Source of the DNA: Komagataeibacter saccharivorans
GTDB lineage: Bacteria > Pseudomonadota > Alphaproteobacteria > Acetobacterales > Acetobacteraceae
Assembly: GCF_003207825.1 (NCBI RefSeq)
Contig: NZ_NKTY01000004.1
Span: 118,651 to 182,650 of the forward strand
Direction of reading: 5' to 3'
DNA: 64,000 nucleotides
Made by a program: the position numbers and the translations under genes. The notes below the pieces were generated by a model. The model had not been told where the DNA came from. It was given only the letters and a program-made list of their open reading frames with translations, and searched no databases. Shown one piece after another: positions 1 to 8,516 of the stretch. Positions within the stretch are counted from its first letter, which is position 1. Each line of letters starts with the position of its first letter.

Positions 1-2369
1 GAACGCCTGTCCGGCATACGACGCGCAACACGGCTGTTGTCTCCCACAGCAACCCTGAGCAGCTCAGTGTTCATGCCAGTCATCTGCGTCCGCATGGAAC
101 GGTCGTATCCATGGGACAGGCCATGTTCCAGCAGCAGGCACCGGGCACCAACCCGATGAAGGCCCTGTCGACCATGCCGGGCATCATGTTCAATTCGGAT
201 GATCCGCAGGGCACGAACACCTGGTCGCAGCAGCTGTACATGCATGGTTTCCAGCAGCAGGAAATCGGCATGACGCTGGATGGCATGCCGCTGGGTGAAA
301 TGACCTATCGTAACTATAACGGTCCGCCTTCGCCCACACTGGCCGTATCTTCGGAAAACGTGGACCGTATTGATGTCTCTCAGTCCGCGGGCGCTGAAGA
401 TATCGCCGCCACCAACAACCTCGGCGGTTCGCTGGCCTATGTGTCAAGCGACCCGAAGGACAAGATGGGTGGCAAGGTCACGCAGGGTTTCGGCAGCTAT
501 GACAACTACCATACCTTCGTACGCTTCGACAGCGGCAAGCTGAACAGCTCCGGCACCAAGTTCTTCGCGTCCTACATGCGTCAGGACGCGCAGGTATGGC
601 GTGGGTATGGTGAGCAGTTCTACCAGCAGGTCAACGCCAAGCTGGTCCAGCCGATCGGGAACGACAGCAAGCTCGTCGCCTTCTTCGACTGGGGTGACCT
701 GCACCAGTTCACGCCGCAGGATGAATCGCCGCAGATGCAGCAGCAGTTGGGTTACTATAACTCCAACTACTACAATGGCGGTACGAGTGGCTTCATTGCG
801 GCAAGCAATGCCGCGAATGGCAACTATCCGTCGAACCTTGCGAACAGCAGCATTTCCGACAAGGGTGACGCGGCCTATTACGACGGCGCCACGAACAACA
901 GCGACATCATGGGCTACATCAAGGCCGATCTGGCGCTGACCAAGCATGTCCGCTGGATCACGACGGCCTATGGTCAGGGTGAAAGCAACCAGACCACCTG
1001 GGGCCTGCCGATCGGCAATAATGGCAATGGCTACGATCCGTCCTACTATACCCACCTGAACCAGACCTATGGCTATACTTCCGCCCTGGGTGAAATCGTC
1101 AAGCAGCCGTCGATCGAGCGCTTCGGCATCACATCGAAGGTTCAGTACGATGTGGCGCACAACCACATTTCCGGTGGTGTCTGGTATGAAAACAACGCGT
1201 ATTCATCATCCATGTGGATGTATGGTCAGCCGACGGTTCTGGCCAATGGCCAGCTTTCCGGCTCGATCAATCAGCCGCTGAACCACTTCAAGAACCCGGT
1301 TGAGGAACTGTTCAACCAGAACTACAACACGAACACATTCACCGCGTTCGTGATGGATACCTACAATCCGCTGCCCAACCTTGCCCTGCATTTCGGCATG
1401 AAGGCGCTGCTGAACACGACCCGCGTGGGCGATGGCTACCTGAACCAGTACTATTACGGCAATGTTGGTGGCATCACGTCCGGCGTCAGCCAGACGATCG
1501 CACGTCCCTTCCTGCCGCATGTCAGCGTGGACTGGCACTTCCTGCATAACCATGAACTGTTCTTCGACATTTCCGAAAACGTTCATACCTATGCGGAATC
1601 GGGCTACAAGCTGTCGAATTCCCCGTTCGCCGTTACTCAGGGTTCGTACAACACGAACATCAACAGCGTTCACCCGGAATATGACTGGACGTTCGCCATC
1701 GGCTACCGCTTCACGCATCGCCTGCTTGATGCATCGGTCTATGCCTATCGCACCAACTTCCATAACCGTCTGCAGGCCGTCAGCGTTGCGGGCCAGTCCG
1801 TCCAGAACGCCAGTGGCTATGCGGTCATCAATACCGGCAGCGTGACCATGAACGGTGTCGATGCCGCCATTACGCTGCATCCGTTCACACGTGGCATGCT
1901 CCGCAGCCTGTCGCTGACCAACAGCGTCAGCTACAACCACGCGGTCTATGACGACAACTTCAACTCGTCAGGAACTGGTCCGTCCACGGCAGGCAAGCGC
2001 GTCGTCAACTATCCGCGCTTCATGTATAAGGGCCGTCTGTCCTATTCCTACAAGAACGCCCTGTTCTACATGGATGGCAGCTACACCGGGAAGCGTAGCT
2101 ATGACTATACCGGTGACTACAACATTCCCGGTTACTGGATGTCAGATCTGGGCATGCAGTACCGCATGGGCAACATGGGCCGTTACAACAAGCACATGGA
2201 CTTCATGAAGGATGTGACCTTCGCCTTCAACATCCAGAACCTTGCGAACACCCACTGGATCTCCACCATGGGCGAAAACGGTAACGCCATGACGGGTGGT
2301 TATACCAACCAGTCCATGCTGTTCGGTGCGCCGCGCATGTTCTTTGGTTCGGTTTCCGTCGACTTCTGA
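1..2369 (+). CDS. TonB-dependent receptor, 5' end outside window
   Basis: This is an outer-membrane TonB-dependent receptor that would import a ligand across the outer membrane using TonB-ExbBD energy. The reading frame is open from the first full codon at base 3, so the gene starts before the window and the signal peptide and TonB box are not seen. About 788 residues are visible. The first 150 look like a plug domain, with a short motif near GGSLAYVS typical of the plug-to-barrel junction. The rest is rich in alternating Tyr, Asn, Ser and Gly strands as in a 22-strand barrel, and the protein ends in an aromatic residue (SVDF), as barrel proteins do. The ATG at 111 lies inside the plug domain and is not the start. 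No neighbour points to the ligand. The family call is firm; the substrate is unknown. Confidence 0.9.
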   Translation, partial: TPVRHTTRNTAVVSHSNPEQLSVHASHLRPHGTVVSMGQAMFQQQAPGTNPMKALSTMPGIMFNSDDPQGTNTWSQQLYMHGFQQQEIGMTLDGMPLGEMTYRNYNGPPSPTLAVSSENVDRIDVSQSAGAEDIAATNNLGGSLAYVSSDPKDKMGGKVTQGFGSYDNYHTFVRFDSGKLNSSGTKFFASYMRQDAQVWRGYGEQFYQQVNAKLVQPIGNDSKLVAFFDWGDLHQFTPQDESPQMQQQLGYYNSNYYNGGTSGFIAASNAANGNYPSNLANSSISDKGDAAYYDGATNNSDIMGYIKADLALTKHVRWITTAYGQGESNQTTWGLPIGNNGNGYDPSYYTHLNQTYGYTSALGEIVKQPSIERFGITSKVQYDVAHNHISGGVWYENNAYSSSMWMYGQPTVLANGQLSGSINQPLNHFKNPVEELFNQNYNTNTFTAFVMDTYNPLPNLALHFGMKALLNTTRVGDGYLNQYYYGNVGGITSGVSQTIARPFLPHVSVDWHFLHNHELFFDISENVHTYAESGYKLSNSPFAVTQGSYNTNINSVHPEYDWTFAIGYRFTHRLLDASVYAYRTNFHNRLQAVSVAGQSVQNASGYAVINTGSVTMNGVDAAITLHPFTRGMLRSLSLTNSVSYNHAVYDDNFNSSGTGPSTAGKRVVNYPRFMYKGRLSYSYKNALFYMDGSYTGKRSYDYTGDYNIPGYWMSDLGMQYRMGNMGRYNKHMDFMKDVTFAFNIQNLANTHWISTMGENGNAMTGGYTNQSMLFGAPRMFFGSVSVDF

Positions 2370-2381
2370 TCCATCGTAAAA

Positions 2382-2410
2382 CCTGCCTCACATCCATGAC
2401 GTGAGGCAGG
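2382..2410 (+). terminator. Perfect 10-bp hairpin downstream of the receptor gene
   Basis: CCTGCCTCAC and GTGAGGCAGG flank a 9-base loop 12 bases after the receptor stop codon. There is no T-run, so by itself it is more likely an mRNA 3'-end stabiliser than a terminator. It is followed 26 bases later by a canonical terminator. Confidence 0.6.
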
Positions 2411-2436
2411 ACCGGACAGCATAAAAGCCCGAACAG

Positions 2437-2475
2437 GGGCACACCGGTCCGTATGGACCTGGTGTGCCCTTTTTT
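2437..2475 (+). terminator. Rho-independent terminator of the receptor gene
   Basis: GGGCACACC pairs with GGTGTGCCC, and an inner GGTCC pairs with GGACC around a GTAT loop. One bulged T separates the two stems on the 3' side. The structure is followed directly by six T residues. This is the clearest intrinsic terminator in the window and ends transcription of the TonB-dependent receptor. Confidence 0.9.
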
Positions 2476-2923
2476 ATTGCTGGATGAGTTCCATGCGCAT
2501 CGGACAGTTCTGTCTACGGGGCAGGGGTGTTATGGGGAGCGCTCCAGAATCTGACGGTAATATTTAGGCTCTATTTAAGAGCCGGTCGGTGCGTATGGCG
2601 CCCCTACGCCTCACTGTTCTGGCAGAGTTGTTATCTGCGGTAGTAGTCGGGAAGCAGTGCTGTCCACTTAAATACCGTGCCACATAAACTTTTGTGAAGA
2701 TGTAAGTTACCGGACATGCAGCCCCAACTGTTCAGAGGCTGTTTGAAAGGTCCGTCTGGAAACATTCAGAAATTATAAGGAATTTTTTGGTTGAGCTTTT
2801 TTCAAAAAGCTTCGGAAGACGTCATCTTTATTGGAAAAAGGCGACGTCCAGCAACTTTTCCTGTCCAGCCCGATGAGGTCAGCCCCGCATCAATATCATG
2901 CGGGTGTCCTGTTTCATGAACGG
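2476..2923. other. Intergenic region with one dispersed-repeat copy
   Basis: No convincing gene lies between the receptor terminator and the 3' end of the ABC ATPase gene. The stretch 2735-2860 is a copy of the dispersed palindromic repeat described separately. A small hairpin at 2884-2904 (CCCGCAT and ATGCGGG around a 7-base loop) lies just past the ATPase stop codon on the minus strand and may help end the long minus-strand operon. It has no T-run. Confidence 0.6.
2735..2860 (+). repeat. Dispersed palindromic repeat, copy A
   Basis: This AT-rich unit of about 125 bp starts with GAGGCTGTTTGAAAGG. It contains the palindromic core GAGCTTTTTTCAAAAAGCTTC at 2793-2813, and then a second weak hairpin around TTGGAAAAAGGCG. 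The same order of motifs recurs at 24781-24880, 37178-37260 and, inverted, at 51306-51418. The T-runs on both sides of the core would allow it to act as a bidirectional terminator. It encodes nothing and resembles a MITE or REP-type element. Confidence 0.75.
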
Positions 2924-3988
2924 TTACCGGAAGACAATGGCCTTATGGGGTAGCCAGCCAACCGATACCCTGTCGCCCGTCTGGGGTGGGTGTTCGGTGC
3001 CATCAATGTAAACACGCATTGTCAGGGTGTAATCGCCGGGAATTCCTATTTCGTAATTCATGACATTGCCAAGGAAATACGAACTCCTGACCTGTCCATC
3101 AAACGAACTGGCACAGTCTCCGGCCTTACGAAAGGTCAGATCCTCCGGCCGCATCATAAGCAGCGGATGGTCTACATCCCCACTGTCGCAGATACGGACG
3201 TTTTCAACACATGCCCCACCGGGCAGCCTGATCGTGCCTGCTGCCGCATCCATGATCTCGACAGGCATGAAATTGGAATTGCCAAGGAACTGCCCCGCAA
3301 ACCTGCTACGCGGGGATGTATACAGATCGGTGCAGGTGCCGATCTGTTCCACCCTGCCGGTATTGAACAGGATGATGCGGTCCGACAGGCGCAGGGCTTC
3401 TTCCTGATCGTGGGTAACATACAGGATCGTGACACCCGTGCGTTCATGCACGCGTTTGATCTCGCCCTGTATTTCCTCGCGCAGTTTCTTGTCCAGCGCC
3501 GAAAGGGGTTCATCCATCAGCAGGATTTCAGGCTCATAGACCATGGCGCGGGCAATGGCCACGCGCTGCTGCTGCCCGCCCGACATCTGCGCGGGGTAAC
3601 GCCCGGCAAGCTGTTCCATCCTGACCAGCCGCAGCATTTCGTTCGTGCGGGCTTCAATTTCATCGCGGGGGCGTTTGCGCACGACCAGTGGAAAGGCAAT
3701 GTTCTCGCGCACGGTCATGTTGGGAAAGAGCGTGTATTTCTGGAATACCATGCCAATATTGCGGTGGTTGGACGGCACATCCAGAATGGTGCGTCCATTG
3801 ACCAGCACGTCGCCGCCGGTTGGCGACATAAGGCCCGCGATCACATACAGGGTCGTGCTTTTTCCTGACCCGGACGGGCCGAGGAATGTCACGAACTCCC
3901 CCTTACGGATATCAAGCGAGACATTCTGGACGGCAACATTCCCGTGATATGATTTATGGAGATTGCGAATGCTGAGAAAGGCCGTCAT
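2924..3988 (-). CDS. ABC transporter ATP-binding protein, PotA/FbpC type
   Basis: This is the cytoplasmic ATPase of a binding-protein-dependent importer, 354 residues long. The nucleotide-binding domain covers about residues 4-235. It has a Walker A motif GPSGSGKST (37-45), signature MSGGQ (135-139), Walker B ILLMDE (155-160) and switch His193. The C-terminal third matches a TOBE regulatory domain, as in spermidine/putrescine and ferric-iron importers. It is the last gene of the operon. Its ATG overlaps the stop of the upstream permease gene as ATGA, so the two are translationally coupled. The Pot/Opp-like subfamily is known for polyamines, iron and other cationic or zwitterionic solutes. The neighbouring catabolic genes suggest an organic amine substrate, but this is inference. 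Confidence 0.9.
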   Translation of the reverse strand: MTAFLSIRNLHKSYHGNVAVQNVSLDIRKGEFVTFLGPSGSGKSTTLYVIAGLMSPTGGDVLVNGRTILDVPSNHRNIGMVFQKYTLFPNMTVRENIAFPLVVRKRPRDEIEARTNEMLRLVRMEQLAGRYPAQMSGGQQQRVAIARAMVYEPEILLMDEPLSALDKKLREEIQGEIKRVHERTGVTILYVTHDQEEALRLSDRIILFNTGRVEQIGTCTDLYTSPRSRFAGQFLGNSNFMPVEIMDAAAGTIRLPGGACVENVRICDSGDVDHPLLMMRPEDLTFRKAGDCASSFDGQVRSSYFLGNVMNYEIGIPGDYTLTMRVYIDGTEHPPQTGDRVSVGWLPHKAIVFR

Positions 3989-4782
3989 TTTTTCTCACTT
4001 TTCATGAAATTGGCGCCGAATATGAACAGCCCGCTCAGTACAATCAGCACGGTCGATACGGCGGCGATGACGGGCGAGAGATCCTGCTGCAGATTGCCCC
4101 ATATGCGGACCGGCACGGTCTGAAGTGACGGGCTGGCCATGAAAATGGCCACCACGACTTCATCCCATGATGCAAGGAAGGAAAAGATCGCAGCCGAAAA
4201 CAGCGCCGGACGCAGGCTGGGCAGCGTAATACGCATGATCGCGTAGGTACGGGACGAACCACACAGCACGGCGGCGTTTTCAATCGCCGGATCGATATGT
4301 GCAAGCCCGTTCAGGATGGCCCCGACCGAAAAAGGCAGGGCGAGGATCAGGTGAGCAATCACGAACCCGCAGAATGTGCCGTTAAGATGGATACGCAGAA
4401 AGAACGCATAGAGCGCGATTGCCGTCACCACCACCGGCAGGATCATGGGCATGAGGAACGCCGTCTCACACGCCGGCCGCCACGCCGTTCTGGTGCGCGA
4501 TATGCCAATGGCCGTTATCAGGCCCAGAAGGACGGACAGCACGGTGACGGTAAGACCGACCTCCAGGCTGACCATGAAGGAACCCAGCCAGTCCGGGTCC
4601 GTAAACAGTTCGCGGTACCACCGTAGCGTCCAGTGCGGGGGGGGAAAGACCAGCCATGGTGATGAGTCGAATGACAGCATCACGATCAGCACCAGCGGAC
4701 AGACAAGAAAAGCGGTTACAAGGGCGGCAATGATGCCCAGCGCGATCCGCCATGGGCCAAGGTTTTCGAAGGAAAGCAGCAT
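3985..4782 (-). CDS. ABC transporter permease, PotC type
   Basis: This inner-membrane permease has 265 residues and about six hydrophobic segments, the first at residues 10-37. The EAA-type cytoplasmic loop is visible as ENAAVLCGSSRTYAIMRITLP, with the expected Gly, which docks on the ATPase. The size and position match the second permease of Pot-type importers. It lies 18 bases downstream of the PotB-type gene and overlaps the ATPase start by four bases. Together with the partner permease it would form the translocation channel. The transported solute cannot be read from the sequence. Confidence 0.88.
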   Translation of the reverse strand: MLLSFENLGPWRIALGIIAALVTAFLVCPLVLIVMLSFDSSPWLVFPPPHWTLRWYRELFTDPDWLGSFMVSLEVGLTVTVLSVLLGLITAIGISRTRTAWRPACETAFLMPMILPVVVTAIALYAFFLRIHLNGTFCGFVIAHLILALPFSVGAILNGLAHIDPAIENAAVLCGSSRTYAIMRITLPSLRPALFSAAIFSFLASWDEVVVAIFMASPSLQTVPVRIWGNLQQDLSPVIAAVSTVLIVLSGLFIFGANFMKSEKK

Positions 4783-4800
4783 GGCTGTCTTGGCCTCTGG

Positions 4801-5661
4801 CTATGGGGTCGTGTGGGGCTGGCGGTTAAGCCGCCGCTGCACGCCGTACAGGAACAGCGTCATGACCAGCAGGACAAGGGCCGCCGCCCCCGCAAGCCCC
4901 CAGTCCAGAACCGACTGCACAAGCTGCGCGATCAGTTCGGCCAGAACCATGCGTGATTCACTGCCCAGCAGGGAAGGGGTTACGTAGTACCCAAGCGACA
5001 TTACGAATACCGACACACCCGCGCTGCCCAGTGTGGTGGCGATTGCGGGCAGGAAGATGCGCCGGAAACTGGTCATCCGCGATGCGCCACATAATGTGGC
5101 GGCCTGAAACAGGGCGGGTTCCAGCATGGCGATCCGGTTGCGCAGGGGAAAGACCACGAAGGGCAGCATGATATACGTCATGCCTACGGTCACGGCGAAC
5201 AGACTGTTCATAAGGGGCAGTGGTTCGGCAATCAGGTGCAGGGCCAGAAGGGTCTGGTTGATGGGGCCGGTATCCTGCAGCAGCACAACCCATGCGTAGG
5301 TCCGTGCCAGCAGGTTCGTCCACATCGACAGGATCAGCACTAGCTGCACCGGCTGGCTCCACCGCCGGGGGGCTATGGCCAGAAACCATGCGACCGGCAG
5401 GCCCAGCGCGAGGGAGACCGCTGTGACAAGCGTGGCCAGCAGGAACGTATTGGCAAAAATACGTCGGTATGCGGACGTGAAAAACAGCGTGCGGTAATGC
5501 TCCAGCCCCAGCGATGGCACGGTAAAACTGAGCATCAGCATAAGGCATAGCGGAATGACAAAGAACACGGCCAGAAAGATGAGGCCGGGCAGAAGCAGGC
5601 CATAGCTTTCCAGCCATGGCCCACGGGCCACACGCAGGCGTCTGGTCGGGAAAATGCTCAT
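4801..5661 (-). CDS. ABC transporter permease, PotB type
   Basis: This is the first permease of the importer, 286 residues. The start was set at the ATG giving MSIFPTRRLRVARG, seven bases after the binding-protein stop. A longer reading frame to 5712 would overlap that gene by 44 bases and add a non-membrane extension. There are six predicted membrane segments and an EAA-like loop near AATLCGASRMTSFRRIFLPA. It pairs with the PotC-type gene, which follows it after 18 bases. The assignment follows from family features and the complete four-gene cassette of binding protein, two permeases and ATPase. Confidence 0.88.
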   Translation of the reverse strand: MSIFPTRRLRVARGPWLESYGLLLPGLIFLAVFFVIPLCLMLMLSFTVPSLGLEHYRTLFFTSAYRRIFANTFLLATLVTAVSLALGLPVAWFLAIAPRRWSQPVQLVLILSMWTNLLARTYAWVVLLQDTGPINQTLLALHLIAEPLPLMNSLFAVTVGMTYIMLPFVVFPLRNRIAMLEPALFQAATLCGASRMTSFRRIFLPAIATTLGSAGVSVFVMSLGYYVTPSLLGSESRMVLAELIAQLVQSVLDWGLAGAAALVLLVMTLFLYGVQRRLNRQPHTTP

Positions 5662-5668
5662 GCCCTGC

Positions 5669-6685
5669 CTATTCCGCCTGCCATGCGTACCAGCGGCGGG
5701 CAATTTCATCATGATGGGCAGCCCAGTACGCGATATCGGGGTCTATGTGACTGTCCGCATGGGCCTGCGGGGCGGCCATCCGGTCTTCCGGCGTCATCAG
5801 TGCCAGACTGGCCAGATTGATCGGTGCATAGCCCGTCATATGGGCAAAGGCAGCCTGTGGCGCGGCCGAGATGGCATAGCCGATCAGTTGCCGCGCCACA
5901 TCGGCATGGCGCGCGCCACGGGGGATGACCAGCATGTCGGCCACAGTAATATTCTGCTCCCATGAAATGCCGACATCCACGCCCCCTTCCTGCAGGGCGC
6001 GCAGGCGGCCATTCCAGAACATGCCTGCGGTGACAGAACCCGCCGCCATCATCTGCTGGGACTGGGCACCCGAACTCCACCACCGGATGGCGGACTTGAT
6101 GGTGTCCAGCTTGCGGAAGGCGCGGTCCAGATCCAGCGGATAAAGCTGATCCGGCGGCACGCCATCGGCCAGCAATGCGATTTCAAGCACGCCGGGCGAG
6201 GGGAATTTGTACAACGCCCGCTTGCCCGGAAAATGCGCGATATCGAAGAACTCACGCCAGTTGGCCGGATGCGGTCCTTGCGGGTTCGCATACCCTAGCA
6301 CGAACGAGAAATAGAAACTGCCCACACTGTAGGGACTGACAAAACGCGGATCGATCTGCATCAGGTCGGATGCGGGCAGGCCCAGTGGTTCAAGCAGCCC
6401 GTCGCGCGCGGCCTTGGCGGCGAAATCGGCTTCCACATCCACGACATCCCACGCCACATTACCGCTTTCGACCATGGCCTGGAACTTGCCGTAATTGGTC
6501 GGACCGTCCTTGAGAACGGGAATACCCGTTTTTTTTGTAAACGGTTCCAGCCAGTTCCGTGCCTGCATGGCTTCGGTCGATCCCCCCCAACTGGTAAAAA
6601 CGGGGGCATCGACCGCATAGGCCGCCGCAGGAATCACGGCAGGCAGCGCCATCATCATGGCCAGTGTCAGTACGATCCGTCGCAT
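5669..6685 (-). CDS. Periplasmic extracellular solute-binding protein, PotD type
   Basis: This 338-residue protein is the ligand-binding component of the ABC importer. Residues 1-24 form a classical Sec signal peptide (positively charged MRR, hydrophobic core, cleavage after AYA), and the mature protein begins VDAPVFTSWGG. That opening is typical of family 1/8 polyamine and iron-type binding proteins. Motifs such as TNYGKFQAMVESG and FYFSFVLGYANP fit the family. No clear set of polyamine-binding acidic residues could be verified by eye, so the ligand is open. It precedes the permeases and follows the NIPSNAP gene by 17 bases in the same operon, which ties transport to the catabolic enzymes. 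Confidence 0.88.
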   Translation of the reverse strand: MRRIVLTLAMMMALPAVIPAAAYAVDAPVFTSWGGSTEAMQARNWLEPFTKKTGIPVLKDGPTNYGKFQAMVESGNVAWDVVDVEADFAAKAARDGLLEPLGLPASDLMQIDPRFVSPYSVGSFYFSFVLGYANPQGPHPANWREFFDIAHFPGKRALYKFPSPGVLEIALLADGVPPDQLYPLDLDRAFRKLDTIKSAIRWWSSGAQSQQMMAAGSVTAGMFWNGRLRALQEGGVDVGISWEQNITVADMLVIPRGARHADVARQLIGYAISAAPQAAFAHMTGYAPINLASLALMTPEDRMAAPQAHADSHIDPDIAYWAAHHDEIARRWYAWQAE

Positions 6686-6702
6686 GCGTCAGGCCACGTA
6701 CG

Positions 6703-7017
6703 TTATTGCAGGGGCGAGAAGGATGCCGGAAGGACGATCTTGCTCTCCATCGTGTCGATATGCTGCTGGATACGGGGCATGAAGGCCAGCCATGCCGGGT
6801 CCTGCAACAGTCGGGCGCGCCGCGCCGTACGGTCGTTGAGGTCCTGATAGGCCCAGATATGCACGATCTGGTTCAGCGGCCCGATATCGGAAAAGAAATA
6901 GCCGATCAGGGTGCCCAGATGCGGCTGCTGTATGGCGATGCCTTCCTCGGCCACGGCCTTGAGATAGGGGGCAACACCACCCGCCCGCAGGGTGTAGGTT
7001 CTGATTTCGTAAATCAT
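6703..7017 (-). CDS. NIPSNAP family protein
   Basis: This small protein of 104 residues begins MIYEIRTYTLRAG, the signature opening of the NIPSNAP family (ferredoxin-like dimeric alpha-beta barrel). The start at 7017 is chosen because the longer frame runs into the aldehyde dehydrogenase coding end. The real start has a GAGGTGA ribosome site overlapping the dehydrogenase stop codon. In bacteria these proteins often sit in catabolic operons beside monooxygenases and dehydrogenases, and the barrel fold is shared with small monooxygenases and isomerases. The biochemical role is not established here. It could be an accessory enzyme on the product of the monooxygenase. Confidence 0.8.
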   Translation of the reverse strand: MIYEIRTYTLRAGGVAPYLKAVAEEGIAIQQPHLGTLIGYFFSDIGPLNQIVHIWAYQDLNDRTARRARLLQDPAWLAFMPRIQQHIDTMESKIVLPASFSPLQ

Positions 7018-7022
7018 GGCGG

Positions 7023-8492
7023 TCACCTCATTACAAACGGGTCGGAGATGGGGGTATCGCTGGTGCGTATCCACACCGATTTGGTGCGGGTATAGTCCAG
7101 CATGGCTTCCATCCCGCCTTCACGCCCCAGCCCGCTCAGGCCGTAGCCGCCAAAGGGCATCATGGGCGAAACCATGCGATAGGTGTTGACCCATACGATC
7201 CCCGCGCGCAGCGCCGCCGTCATGCGCTTGGCGCGGGCAAGATCGCGGGTGAAAACACCGCAGGCCAGTCCGTAGGGCGTATCATTGGCCTGTGCCACCG
7301 CATCCGCTTCATCATCGAAGGCGATGACGCTGAGTACGGGGCCAAAGAATTCTTCCCGCAGGCACGGCGTATCGCCGTTTTCGCACAACAGGATCGTGGG
7401 GCGGAAATAATAGCCTTCCCCATGGTGCCCGGGTGGTGTGCCACCGGTTACAAGCCGGGCGCCTGCGGCAACGCTGCGCGCGATCAGGTCCTGGATATGG
7501 GTGACCTGACGTTCGGTGGCGAGGGGACCCATTTCGGTCGCCATGTCATCAGGCGTGCCGATATGGATGCGTTCGGCGCGTTCCTTCAGCCGTGCCAGGA
7601 GGGCAGGCAGGATGGCGCGGTGCGCGATCAGGCGCGAACCGGCAACGCAGCTCTGGCCACTGGCGGCAAAAATGCCCGATATGATGGCATTGACCGTGCT
7701 GTCCAGATCCGCATCGGGAAAGACCACCACAGGGGACTTCCCACCCAGTTCAAGCGTCAGGTAAGCAAGGTTTTCGGCACTGTTACGCACTACATGGCGT
7801 GCCGTTTCCGGGCCACCGGTAAAGGCGATGCGTGATACCAGCGGGTGGCTGGTCAGCACGCGCCCGCAGTCATCGCCAAAGCCGGTCAGGATCGAAATCA
7901 CGCCGGGGGGAAAGCCCGCTTTGTCCACCAGCCGGGCAAAGGCCAGAAGCGGGGCCGGACCATCTTCCGATGCCTTGAGCACGACCGTGCAGCCCGCCGC
8001 CAGCGCCGGGGCGATTTTTACCGCCGAAAGGAAAAGCTGCGAATTCCATGGCACGACGGCGGCGACGACCCCGATGGGCTCGCGGCGCAGATAGGCTTCC
8101 GTATCCGCCTTGTCGATATCGATGTAACGCCCTTCGACCTTGTCGGCCAGACCGCCGTAATAACGGTAATACTCCGCCACATAGGCAATCTGCGCGCGCG
8201 TTTCGCGGATGATCTTGCCGGTGTCGCGCGTTTCCAGTTCCGCCAGATGTGGTGCTTCGGCTTCGATCAGGTCCGCAAGGCGGAACAGCAGCCTGCCACG
8301 CTGGCTGGCGGTCAGGCCAGACCACTGCGGCGCGCGAAAGGCCCGGTCGGCCGCGCGGACCGCACGGTCCACATCCGCTTCACGCGCACGCGGCATGCGC
8401 GCCCATGGCTGGCGGGTCGCGGGGTTGATGCTGTCGAACGTGGCTGACGCATCTTCAAAACGGCCGTCGATATAATGCTGGAAAGTCTGCAC
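7023..8492 (-). CDS. NAD(P)-dependent aldehyde dehydrogenase
   Basis: This 489-residue enzyme would oxidise an aldehyde to the acid. The catalytic features are all present: Asn150 in VPWN, Lys173 in VLKASE, the general base Glu248 in LELGG and the nucleophile Cys282 in GQSCVAG. The start is GTG at 8492, 24 bases after the monooxygenase stop. It lies between the flavin monooxygenase gene and the NIPSNAP and importer genes. The likely substrate is therefore the aldehyde formed when the monooxygenase splits a C-N bond, which is inference. It differs clearly from the second aldehyde dehydrogenase at 47534-49045, so the two are not recent duplicates. Confidence 0.92.
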   Translation of the reverse strand: MQTFQHYIDGRFEDASATFDSINPATRQPWARMPRAREADVDRAVRAADRAFRAPQWSGLTASQRGRLLFRLADLIEAEAPHLAELETRDTGKIIRETRAQIAYVAEYYRYYGGLADKVEGRYIDIDKADTEAYLRREPIGVVAAVVPWNSQLFLSAVKIAPALAAGCTVVLKASEDGPAPLLAFARLVDKAGFPPGVISILTGFGDDCGRVLTSHPLVSRIAFTGGPETARHVVRNSAENLAYLTLELGGKSPVVVFPDADLDSTVNAIISGIFAASGQSCVAGSRLIAHRAILPALLARLKERAERIHIGTPDDMATEMGPLATERQVTHIQDLIARSVAAGARLVTGGTPPGHHGEGYYFRPTILLCENGDTPCLREEFFGPVLSVIAFDDEADAVAQANDTPYGLACGVFTRDLARAKRMTAALRAGIVWVNTYRMVSPMMPFGGYGLSGLGREGGMEAMLDYTRTKSVWIRTSDTPISDPFVMR

Positions 8493-8516
8493 GCCTGCGA
8501 TCCTGTCATCGATGCG

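Noticed and set aside
444..1940. Long open frames on the minus strand inside the TonB receptor gene
   Set aside because: They are antisense to a clearly coding frame, have no ribosome site, and their translation is low in recognisable structure; they follow from codon bias in GC-rich DNA.
2924..6685. Assignment of the ABC importer to spermidine/putrescine
   Set aside because: The family fits, but the operon contains no polyamine catabolism genes and the ligand residues could not be verified, so no substrate is named.
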